62,421 nucleotides of DNA from assembly GCA_023430065.1 (NCBI GenBank), contig JAEZCG010000195.1, positions 1 through 62,421 on the forward strand, read 5' to 3'. Below are positions 55,904-62,421 of the stretch, piece by piece. A program made the position numbers and the translations under genes. The notes beneath the pieces were generated by a model. The model did not search any database. It saw nothing but the letters and a program-made list of their open reading frames with translations, and was not told the DNA's origin. This DNA is from Pseudomonadota bacterium (lineage in GTDB: Bacteria > Pseudomonadota > Gammaproteobacteria > Burkholderiales > SHXO01). The number at the start of each line of letters is the position of its first letter. Position 1 is the first letter of the stretch.

Positions 55904-56779
55904 CTATTCCTTGGCCACGAGGTGCATCAGCGACGAGGTGTCCCAGCGCCCGCCGCCGCGCTGCTGGACCTGCGCGTAGAACTGGTCGATCAGCGCCGTG
56001 ACCGGCAGCCGCGCACCGTTGCGCTTGGCTTCGTCCAGGCAGATGCCGAGATCCTTGCGCATCCAGTCCACCGCGAAGCCGAATCCGTCGAACTTGTGCT
56101 GATCCATCGTCTTCCAGCGGTTCTCCATCTGCCACGACTGCGCGGCACCCTTGGAGATCACCGCGATCACCTTCTCGATGTCCAGCCCGGCCTTCTTGCC
56201 GAAGTTGAGGGCCTCGCCCAGTCCCTGCAGCAGGCCTGCGATGCAGATCTGGTTGACCATCTTGCACAGCTGCCCCGCACCGGCCTCGCCGATCAGCACG
56301 CAACTCTTGGCATAGACGTCGAGGATGGGCTTCACCGAATCGAACACACCCTGCTCGCCGCCGCACATGATCCCCAGCTGGCCGTTGACCGCGCCGGCCT
56401 GGCCACCGGACACCGGCGCATCGACGAACTGCACACCCTTCGCCTTGCATTTCTCGTACAGTTCGCGCGCGAGGTTGGCCGAGGCGGTGGTGTGGTCGAC
56501 CAGGATGCTGCCGGCCTTCATCCCTGCCAGCGCGCCGCCGTCACCGTAGACCACCGAACGCACGTCGTCGTCGTTGCCCAGGCACATGAGGACCACGTCG
56601 CACCCGTTCGCCGCCTCGCGCGGCGTGCCCGCGCTGTGGCCCGCGTATTCCTTGACCCACTGCGCGGACTTCGCCGCCGTGCGGTTGTACACCGTCACGT
56701 CATGCCCGCCCTTGTTCTTCAGGTGCCCGGCCATGGGATAGCCCATGACGCCCAATCCGAGAAACGCTACCTTCGCCAT
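55904..56779 (-). CDS. 3-hydroxyisobutyrate dehydrogenase/tartronate semialdehyde reductase family oxidoreductase
   Basis: This 291-residue enzyme has the NAD(P) motif VAFLGLGVMGYPMAGHL, the substrate motif FVDAPVSGGQAGAVNG, and the catalytic lysine in GAGQLCKMVNQI. This is the beta-hydroxyacid dehydrogenase family (MmsB, GarR, GlxR). The substrate could be 3-hydroxyisobutyrate, tartronate semialdehyde or succinate semialdehyde. Upstream there is a large repeat and a HisD paralogue on the same strand. Confidence 0.9.
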   Translation of the reverse strand: MAKVAFLGLGVMGYPMAGHLKNKGGHDVTVYNRTAAKSAQWVKEYAGHSAGTPREAANGCDVVLMCLGNDDDVRSVVYGDGGALAGMKAGSILVDHTTASANLARELYEKCKAKGVQFVDAPVSGGQAGAVNGQLGIMCGGEQGVFDSVKPILDVYAKSCVLIGEAGAGQLCKMVNQICIAGLLQGLGEALNFGKKAGLDIEKVIAVISKGAAQSWQMENRWKTMDQHKFDGFGFAVDWMRKDLGICLDEAKRNGARLPVTALIDQFYAQVQQRGGGRWDTSSLMHLVAKE

Positions 56780-56811
56780 GATCTCCTCTCTTCAAACGTT
56801 CTAAACCGCGC

Positions 56812-56991
56812 TAACCACGAAGGGCACGAAGGAACACGAAGAAAGGCAAAGACAAGAGAAACGCGTTCAACACAGAGGACACCGAGGAACACAGAGGAAA
56901 ACTGAATCCTCATGCGGTCGTAGTCCTCTGTGCTCCTCTGTGTTCGACGAGTTTGACGTTCTTCGTTTGTTCCTCGTGCACTTCGTGGTGC
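56812..56991. repeat. Dispersed palindromic repeat, ACACAGAGG family (copy 2)
   Basis: The 220-base gap between the dehydrogenase and HisD-family genes is almost entirely an inverted repeat. Outer arms AACCACGAAGGGCACGAAGG and CACTTCGTGGT enclose inner arms TTCAACACAGAGGACACCGA and CCTCTGTGCTCCTCTGTGTT. It shares arm sequences with copy 1 at 42481-42643. Confidence 0.85.
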
Positions 56992-56999
56992 AAGTACAA

Positions 57000-58295
57000 C
57001 TACCGGTGACCGCCCTGCTTCAGGTGCCCGTAACGCGCCACGCGCAGGTCGGCCTGGGCCTTGTGGCCGGCGAAACCCTCGATCGCGCACAGGCGCGAGC
57101 AGTACTCGCCGATCAGGGCGGAGGCCTCGGGCTTGACGCGCTGGTAGGTGCAGGTCTTGATGAACTTGCCCACCCACAGGCCGCCGGTGTAGCGCGCGGC
57201 CTTGCGCGTGGGCAGGGTGTGGTTGGTGCCGATCACCTTGTCGCCGTAGGACACGTTGGTCTCCGGACCGAGGAACAGCGCGCCGTAGTTGGTCATGTTC
57301 TTCAGGAAGTAGTCCGGATCCTTGGTCATCACCTGCACGTGCTCCGAGGCGATGCGGTCGGCCTCCTTCACCATCTCCTCGTAGCTGTCGCACACGATGA
57401 CCTGGCCGTAGTCCTTCCAGGCTTGGCCGGCGATGGCGGCGGTCGGCAGCACCTTCAGCTGCTTCTCGATCTCGGCCATCGTGTCACGCGCCAGCTTCTC
57501 CGAGTTGGTGAGCAGGATGGCCGGCGAGTTCGGGCCGTGCTCGGCCTGGCCCAGCAGGTCGGTCGCGCACATCTCGCCGTCGCAGCTCTCGTCGGCAATG
57601 ACCAGCGTCTCGGTGGGCCCGGCGAACAGGTCGATGCCGACCCGGCCCGCGAGCTGGCGCTTGGCTTCGGCGACGAAGGCATTACCGGGACCGGCGACCA
57701 TGTCGCAGGCCTGCACGCTGGCGGTGCCCACCGCCATCGCGCCGATCGCCTGGACTCCGCCGACCACGAAGATCTCGTCCGCGCCCGCCAGGTGCATCGC
57801 AGTGACGATGGCCGGCGCCGGCTTGCCCTGGAAGGGCGGCGCACACCCGATCACACGCGGCACGCCCGCCACCTTGGCGGTGAGGATGGTCATGTGCGCC
57901 GAGGCCACCAGCGGATACTTGCCGCCCGGGACATAGCAGCCGACGCTGTTGACCGGGATGTTCTTGTGTCCCAGCACCACGCCAGGCAGGGTCTCGACCT
58001 CGACGTCCTTCAGCGCGTCCTTCTGGATCTGCGCGAAGTTTCGGATCTGCGTCTGCGCGAACTTGATGTCCTCCACGTCGCGCGCGGACATGGACTTGAT
58101 CGCGGCCTGGATCTCCGCCTCGCTCAGCTTGAAGCTGGGCGGATCCCAGTTGTCGAACTTGCGGGAGTATTCCCGAACAGCCTCGTCCCCGCGCTTCTCG
58201 ATGTCGGCGAGGATGGCTTCGACGGTCTGGCGGACCTTGGCGATATCGGCGGCATCCTGCTCGGCGCTGATGCCGGACTTGAGAAAACGGACCAT
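57000..58295 (-). CDS. Histidinol dehydrogenase family protein, sulfopropanediol dehydrogenase (HpsN)-like subfamily
   Basis: This 431-residue zinc/NAD dehydrogenase has [51 protein letters not shown] (zinc-binding Gln and His), SEHVQVM (catalytic Glu-His) and the C-terminal [13 protein letters not shown]. The FDNW segment, [31 protein letters not shown] and overall shape fit the HisD paralogues that include HpsN better than true HisD. No other his genes are nearby. The true substrate may be a diol or sulfonated diol. Confidence 0.82.
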   Translation of the reverse strand: MVRFLKSGISAEQDAADIAKVRQTVEAILADIEKRGDEAVREYSRKFDNWDPPSFKLSEAEIQAAIKSMSARDVEDIKFAQTQIRNFAQIQKDALKDVEVETLPGVVLGHKNIPVNSVGCYVPGGKYPLVASAHMTILTAKVAGVPRVIGCAPPFQGKPAPAIVTAMHLAGADEIFVVGGVQAIGAMAVGTASVQACDMVAGPGNAFVAEAKRQLAGRVGIDLFAGPTETLVIADESCDGEMCATDLLGQAEHGPNSPAILLTNSEKLARDTMAEIEKQLKVLPTAAIAGQAWKDYGQVIVCDSYEEMVKEADRIASEHVQVMTKDPDYFLKNMTNYGALFLGPETNVSYGDKVIGTNHTLPTRKAARYTGGLWVGKFIKTCTYQRVKPEASALIGEYCSRLCAIEGFAGHKAQADLRVARYGHLKQGGHR

Positions 58296-58487
58296 GGGTG
58301 CTCCCTGACTCGGAAGCGGGGATTATAAGCCGGGGGGCTGGAATGACCTGCTTTCGACCGGAGGACGGCGCGCAGAAGTGCATCCGTTCCGTCTGACCAA
58401 CCTGACCGGCAACCCGTCCAGTCTGCAGATCGGCTACATTGCGCTTCACCTGACTGCTGCCAAGATCTGGTGACTGGAGAGCGAGGA

Positions 58488-58922
58488 ATGCAAATGCACG
58501 ACGTCCATACCGGCGGCTGCGTGTGCGGCGCCGTACGCTACCGGGTCACAGGCCCGCCCGCCTTCGGCGTCGTCTGCCACTGCAGGTTTTGCCAACGGCG
58601 CCTGGCCGGTGCGTTCGCCGTCGTGGCGCAGTTCGAGGAGAAGAACGTCGCGTTCACGCAGGGCGAGCTGCGCGAGTACGAACACCGCTCGGATGAATCG
58701 GGGCGGTGGATACGCATCGGCTTCTGTCCGGTCTGCGGAACGACGCTCACCCACACCGGGGAGGCACGCCCGGGCATGCGGGCGATTGCGGCCGGCACCT
58801 TCGACGAGCCCGGCTGGTTCGAGATCGACCGGCACATCTGGCTCAAATCCAAGCTGCCCTGGATCGCCGTGCCCGAGGGCGTGACCTGCTACGAGCGCGG
58901 CGTCATCCCGCCGTCGACGTGA
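58488..58922 (+). CDS. GFA-domain (glutathione-dependent formaldehyde-activating-like) protein
   Basis: This 144-residue zinc protein has the GFA cysteine motifs GGCVCGAVRY, CHCRFCQR and FCPVCGTTLTH. Such proteins (GFA, CENP-V-like) bind zinc; only some activate S-hydroxymethylglutathione formation. The ATG at 58488 is preceded by GGAGAGCGAGG, which decides it over an ATG six codons upstream. Stands alone. Confidence 0.88.
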   Translation: MQMHDVHTGGCVCGAVRYRVTGPPAFGVVCHCRFCQRRLAGAFAVVAQFEEKNVAFTQGELREYEHRSDESGRWIRIGFCPVCGTTLTHTGEARPGMRAIAAGTFDEPGWFEIDRHIWLKSKLPWIAVPEGVTCYERGVIPPST

Positions 58923-59004
58923 CGCTCACGATCGAGCGCGGACCGGCCGCCCCACCCGGCGTCGTTCCGAGCGAAGCAAAGATTCCTCGATTTCCCCACA
59001 CCGA

Positions 59005-59082
59005 TGTCATTCCGAGCGCCCGCGAGCAATCCTCGGGGTGGACGCTGCAATGCGAGGTTCCCTCACTGCGTTCGGGATGACA
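59005..59082. repeat. 78-bp palindromic element, TGTCATYCCGAG family
   Basis: Bounded by TGTCATTCCGAG and TTCGGGATGACA, which are inverted repeats of each other with two mismatches. It resembles the two elements at 6846-6924 and 6999-7077 along its length (GCGAG near the start, ATCCTCG, CTGCGTTCG near the end). It lies between the GFA and cupin genes, which have nothing else in this gap. Confidence 0.8.
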
Positions 59083-59210
59083 CCAAGGGACAGGACGATA
59101 CCGAGGAAGGGACGGCACCGAGGAAAGGAATGGCGTGACACGTCCGCAAGCAGGGTACTCTCTTGCGGATCGAACGAAGTTGCGCGCAACCCACCCGAAC
59201 GAGGAACCCG

Positions 59211-59492
59211 ATGGCAGACGTTGGAACCAGGCTGATCTTCGAGAACGAGCGCGTGCGCGTGTGGGAGTTCACCTTACAGCCGGGCGAGAGCACCGGCATG
59301 CACACGCACGAGGTCGACTACTTCTTCTACCCGATCGAAGGGGGCACGCTGGAAGTCACCCGCGCCAGCGGCGTGACCCAGGCAACGCTGAAGGAAGGCG
59401 AGGTCTACTACCGCAAGGGCGGTGACACCCACGACGCGAAGAACATCGACGACCACCGCTACCACGAGATCCTGGTGGAACTGAAGGGTTGA
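59211..59492 (+). CDS. Small cupin-domain protein
   Basis: This 93-residue cupin has motif 1 GESTGMHTHEVDYFFYPIEGG and a second motif with GDTHDAKNIDDHRYHEILVEL. It is a minimal one-domain cupin with likely metal-binding histidines. No neighbour explains its role. The start is preceded by GAGGAACCCG. Confidence 0.84.
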   Translation: MADVGTRLIFENERVRVWEFTLQPGESTGMHTHEVDYFFYPIEGGTLEVTRASGVTQATLKEGEVYYRKGGDTHDAKNIDDHRYHEILVELKG

Positions 59493-59512
59493 GCCAGGCA
59501 CGGTCAGGATGA

Positions 59513-60037
59513 TTAGGCGGTGGCTGTCGAGCGCAGCTTCCGCGGTCTGCCGCGTCCAGGATGCGCCGCCCGGGCGACTGGCTGCGCCGGATACCGAGCC
59601 GGCATTTCAGAGGCGGAAAGCGCGAATGGGCTGCACACGGTGACAACACCGTACATCACGCCGGGCTGCAAATCCTCTGTCAACAGCACCGAGCAGCCCT
59701 GCAACTGGGCGGCTGCCACGATCAGGCTGTCCCACCAGCTGAGCTTGTAGCGAAGTTCGATTTCCCGGCCGCGCCGAAGCAAGGCCTCGTCGCTGGGCTG
59801 TGGATTCCAAGTGATGAGGGCTTGGACATCGTCCCACGCCTCGTCGGTGGAAAGGCCGGGTACCAGCTTGCGGGTGACGTTCACGTAGTACTCGGAGAGG
59901 ACCTGGACGCTCGTACGACCGAGCTGCTCGCGCCACAGGTAATCCAGCCACTCGGATGCGCGCTGCTGCATGCCGGGGTAGGCGGCATCCCTCGCATAGA
60001 TGAAGACGTTGGTATCAACGAAGACTGCCGCGGTCAT
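59513..60037 (-). CDS. vapC: PIN-domain toxin (VapC-like) with C-terminal extension
   Basis: This 174-residue protein has the PIN catalytic acids D8 (FVDTNVFIYA), E49 (VLSEYYVNV), D103 (WWDSLIVAA) and the E121-D122 pair. It is predicted to be a Mg-dependent ribonuclease. The PIN fold ends near residue 140; about 35 more residues, rich in Pro and Arg, follow and are unusual. It overlaps the antitoxin gene by 23 bases, as expected of a toxin-antitoxin pair. Confidence 0.88.
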   Translation of the reverse strand: MTAAVFVDTNVFIYARDAAYPGMQQRASEWLDYLWREQLGRTSVQVLSEYYVNVTRKLVPGLSTDEAWDDVQALITWNPQPSDEALLRRGREIELRYKLSWWDSLIVAAAQLQGCSVLLTEDLQPGVMYGVVTVCSPFALSASEMPARYPAQPVARAAHPGRGRPRKLRSTATA

Positions 60038-60257
60038 GCGCCTCCTCCCTCGAGGGATAAGCGTCACCCCGTTTGCTCAGGCGCACCGGCTTCTTGGAAA
60101 GATATCGACGCATTGCCTCGTCGTAGGCGCGGGCTTCCTTCATCCGCTCCTGCAGCATCTCTCCGACGATGCGCGAGACACTCGTGTTGTGCTTGGCCGC
60201 ATACACGCGTACCCACGCAGCGGTTCGCTCGTCGAGGGTAATGGTCACGTTCTTCAT
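60015..60257 (-). CDS. vapB: Ribbon-helix-helix antitoxin (VapB-like)
   Basis: This 80-residue protein has a CopG/RHH-like N-terminus (KNVTITLDERTAAWVRVYAAKHNTSVSRIVGEML). The C-terminal part (YLSKKPVRLSKRGDAYPSREEAHDR) would wrap the toxin. The start at 60257 is preceded by GAGGTGG; a longer frame is not needed. It likely represses its own promoter through the inverted repeat upstream. Confidence 0.85.
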   Translation of the reverse strand: MKNVTITLDERTAAWVRVYAAKHNTSVSRIVGEMLQERMKEARAYDEAMRRYLSKKPVRLSKRGDAYPSREEAHDRGSLR

Positions 60258-60271
60258 GGGCACCACCTCAA

Positions 60272-60308
60272 AAGACACGGTTTTAGTGTAACACACGGTT
60301 CGTGTCTT
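60272..60308 (-). promoter_or_regulatory. Promoter-operator of the vapBC module
   Basis: AAGACACG (60272-60279) and CGTGTCTT (60301-60308) form a perfect inverted repeat; between them on the minus strand is TACACT (60286-60291), a plausible -10. AACCGTGT also occurs twice in direct orientation. The site lies 15-51 bases before the antitoxin start. Confidence 0.6.
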
Positions 60309-60412
60309 ATCTGGAGGGACAGGACCATGACCAGAGTGTCGAATCGCACGCTGCCCGTTCGACTACCTGGCATGCCGGTCCTCGAACCGGAATTGCTCAC
60401 AGGAGTTCGACC

Positions 60413-60910
60413 TTGCCCATCCGACATCGCATCACCCCCTGCCTCTGGTACGCCAGCGAAGCCGAGGAAGCCGCGCGCTTTTATGTTTCCCTTTTCCCGA
60501 ACTCCCGGATCACACGCCTCACCCACTACGGCGAGGCGGGGAAGGAGGTGCACGGCCAGGCGGCCGGCACCGTCCTCACCGTCGCCTTCGACCTCGACGG
60601 ACAGCCCTTCACCGCGTTGAACGGCGGGCCGCTCTTCAAGTTCACCGAGGCGCTGTCGCTGCAGATCGACTGCGAGACGCAGGACGAGGTCGACCACTAC
60701 TGGAACGCACTGTCGGCCGGGGGCGATCCGGCGGCCCAGCAATGCGGCTGGCTGAAGGACCGTTACGGGCTATCGTGGCAGGTGATCCCGCGCGTCCTGA
60801 TCGACATGATCGCCGACCCGGACCGGAAGCGCGCGGACCGCGCCATGCAGGCCATGCTGAGCATGAAGAAGCTGGACATCGCGGGCCTGGAGCGCGCTTA
60901 CCGCGAATAG
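60413..60910 (+). CDS. PhnB-like VOC family protein (3-demethylubiquinone-9 3-methyltransferase domain)
   Basis: This 165-residue protein has RITPCLWYASEAEEAARFYVSLFPNSRIT, the typical PhnB/3-dmu-9_3-mt start, and DCETQDEVDHYWNAL later on, with CGWLKDRYGLSWQVIPRVL. A TTG start at 60413 with AGGAG eight bases upstream fits the family N-terminus; the nearest upstream ATG would add unrelated residues. Function unknown. Confidence 0.85.
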   Translation: MPIRHRITPCLWYASEAEEAARFYVSLFPNSRITRLTHYGEAGKEVHGQAAGTVLTVAFDLDGQPFTALNGGPLFKFTEALSLQIDCETQDEVDHYWNALSAGGDPAAQQCGWLKDRYGLSWQVIPRVLIDMIADPDRKRADRAMQAMLSMKKLDIAGLERAYRE

Positions 60911-60975
60911 CCCGCGGCCGGAATCCTCCGAGGCGGTGATAGCATCGCGGGTCGTTCCGTCACCTGCCGACCGCG

Positions 60976-62418
60976 ATGCCTGCGCCGCCCCGTCACGATC
61001 TCCCGCCCGATCCGCGCCGCTGGCTCGGCCTGGCCGGAATCGGCAGCGGCGTGTTCATGTTCACGCTCGACGGCAGCATCGTGAACGTGGCATTGCCGAC
61101 GCTGGCCCAGTACTTCGGCGCATCGCTGGCGACGCTGCAGTGGATCCCGCTCGCCTACCTGCTGGTGATCGCGTCCCTGGTCCTGGGCGCGGCACGGCTC
61201 GGCGACGTTCACGGGCGCCGGCGCGCCTACCTGTTCGGACTCGGCGTCTTCACGGCCGCCTCGATGCTGTGCGGGCTCGCGCCGGGTGTCGGCTGGCTCA
61301 TCGCGTTCCGCGTGCTGCAAGGCTTCGGGGCGGTGTTCGTCTCCGCGCTCGGCGGCGCCATCATCGCCCAGACGTTTCCGCAACACGAGCGCGGGCGCGC
61401 GCTCGGCGTGATCTCGTCCTGCGTCACGTTGGGCGTGGCGCTCGGCCCCACCGTCGGTGCCTTCATCATCGACTGGGCCAGCTGGCGCTGGATGTTCCTG
61501 GTCAACATCCCGGTCGGGCTCGCGGCGATGGCGATCGTCAGCCGGGTCATTCCCGACCTGCCGCGCTCACCGACGCGCCTGCCCTTCGACTGGCTCGGCA
61601 CGAGCCTCATTGCAGCCGCGATCGGAAGCTTCTCGCTCGCCCTGACGTTCGGGCAGCGACAGGGATTCGATGCCGGGCTTCCGATTCTGCTCTACATGCT
61701 CTGCGCGGCCGCGCTGCTGCTGTTCGTCGTCGCCCAAGCGCGCGTCGATGCCCCGCTTCTCGACCTCAAGGTATTCGCCAACCGGCCCTTTTCCGCCGGA
61801 CTCGCGATGGGCGTTCTAGCCTTCGTCTCCATCGGCGCCACCAGCTTCACCCTGCCCTTCTTCCTGCAGCTGGGGCTCGGGCTGCCGATCGCCACCGTCG
61901 GCCTGATGATGGCGATCTCGCCGGTGATCGGCGCCATCGCCTCCCCGGTCGGCGGCGCCCTCTCGGATCGTTTCGGGCCACGCTGGGTGTCGCTGCTCGG
62001 CCTGCTCGGCATGGCACTCGGCGGACTGCTGCTGGCGCGCCTGGACGAAGGGACGACCACCTGGAGCTTCGCCCTGAGCATCGCCCCGCTCGGTCTGGGC
62101 ATGGCGTTGTTCTCGGCCGCCAACAACAGCGGGGTCATGAACTCGGTCACGCGCGAGCGCCTGGGCATCGCCTCGGGTTTGTTGTCGCTCGCGCGCACGC
62201 TCGGGCAGAGCACCGCGGTCCCCATCGCCGCTGCGATGTTCGCCCTGTTCGCGCTCGGCCATGCAGGCGCGGTGAACCATGACCAGCTGCTTGGACTCCC
62301 CGCCTCGTCCTTGCTGCGCGGGACGCGCCATGCGTTCGGCGTGACCACGGTCGCGGCGCTGGTCGGCGCGGCGATCGCGCTGTGGATGCTGGGCGTCGAC
62401 CGCGGCAGGCGCAGCTAG
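60976..62418 (+). CDS. DHA2-family MFS transporter (14-TM)
   Basis: This 480-residue protein has about fourteen hydrophobic segments, the early FMFTLDGSIVNVALPTLAQYF motif with Asp in TM1, the loop 2-3 motif RLGDVHGRRRAY and GVALGPTVGAFIIDWASWRWMFLVNIPVG, typical of DHA2 (EmrB/QacA-like) exporters. It is probably a proton-driven drug or metabolite efflux pump. The gene is complete: the stop lies three bases before the window end. Confidence 0.9.
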   Translation: MPAPPRHDLPPDPRRWLGLAGIGSGVFMFTLDGSIVNVALPTLAQYFGASLATLQWIPLAYLLVIASLVLGAARLGDVHGRRRAYLFGLGVFTAASMLCGLAPGVGWLIAFRVLQGFGAVFVSALGGAIIAQTFPQHERGRALGVISSCVTLGVALGPTVGAFIIDWASWRWMFLVNIPVGLAAMAIVSRVIPDLPRSPTRLPFDWLGTSLIAAAIGSFSLALTFGQRQGFDAGLPILLYMLCAAALLLFVVAQARVDAPLLDLKVFANRPFSAGLAMGVLAFVSIGATSFTLPFFLQLGLGLPIATVGLMMAISPVIGAIASPVGGALSDRFGPRWVSLLGLLGMALGGLLLARLDEGTTTWSFALSIAPLGLGMALFSAANNSGVMNSVTRERLGIASGLLSLARTLGQSTAVPIAAAMFALFALGHAGAVNHDQLLGLPASSLLRGTRHAFGVTTVAALVGAAIALWMLGVDRGRRS

Positions 62419-62421
62419 CCC

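Overview
This window is one contiguous, GC-rich stretch of bacterial chromosome. It is densely coded, with many 1- and 4-base start/stop overlaps, and contains several dispersed palindromic repeat families in the gaps. Gene content (betaproteobacterial-type EttA, an AlkK-type acyl-CoA ligase, liv and phn transporters, paired acyl-CoA dehydrogenases, metY) suggests a metabolically versatile betaproteobacterium, probably Burkholderiales or a relative. That placement is an inference; there is no rRNA or other phylogenetic marker. I saw no tRNA, rRNA, CRISPR array, prophage or IS transposase.

Layout. 1-6.7 kb (minus strand): a short YceH-like gene, a two-gene quaternary-amine/osmoprotectant ABC importer whose binding protein is fused in front of its permease, and livHMGF without a binding protein. 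6.7-10.8 kb: duplicated palindromic repeats, an AlkK-type acyl-CoA ligase, a 2OG-Fe(II) oxygenase, a DUF1810 gene and a PH-domain membrane protein. 10.9-13.6 kb: a RuBisCO-like protein overlapping a DUF1537 sugar-acid kinase, the most unusual catabolic unit here. 13.7-18.3 kb (minus): DUF169, MFS, cupin, gamma-glutamyltransferase-like and VOC genes. 18.4-24.6 kb: a small secreted protein, then HpcH-type aldolase, secreted cyclase, hotdog thioesterase, murI, a TPR gene, a decayed amidohydrolase, a methyltransferase, and a convergent GNAT gene. 24.6-27.4 kb: a less GC-rich stretch with a small HTH protein, a palindromic putative operator, fragments of a dead two-component system, and a repeat-rich lipoprotein with a clear terminator.

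27.4-34.9 kb: an exported protein of unknown function, SDR dehydrogenase, CtpA-like protease, EttA, YciI, MepK-like peptidase, DUF465 and LprI-like genes. 34.9-41 kb (minus): a tightly overlapped cluster of two acyl-CoA dehydrogenases, ankyrin lipoprotein, 3-hydroxyacyl-CoA dehydrogenase, MaoC hydratase, ComB phosphatase and alpha/beta hydrolase. It reads as a dedicated acyl-CoA degradation route. 41-46.4 kb (plus): omega-amino acid:pyruvate transaminase, MlrC (M81) hydrolase, methylmalonate/malonate-semialdehyde dehydrogenase and a PPOX flavoprotein, resembling beta-alanine-type degradation. 46.4-48.2 kb: Sel1 and TPR proteins. 48.3-52.8 kb: a phosphonate unit (DUF1045, phnM, phnDCE) without the C-P lyase core. 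52.8-62.4 kb: sufU, metY, a tandem 50-bp repeat that has captured the end of a TPR gene, a 3-hydroxyisobutyrate-dehydrogenase-family gene, a HisD-family paralogue, GFA, cupin, a vapBC module with a palindromic operator, a PhnB-like VOC protein and a 14-TM MFS exporter.

Functions are assigned from recognisable motifs and family memory only. No search was run, and promoter and operator calls are tentative.
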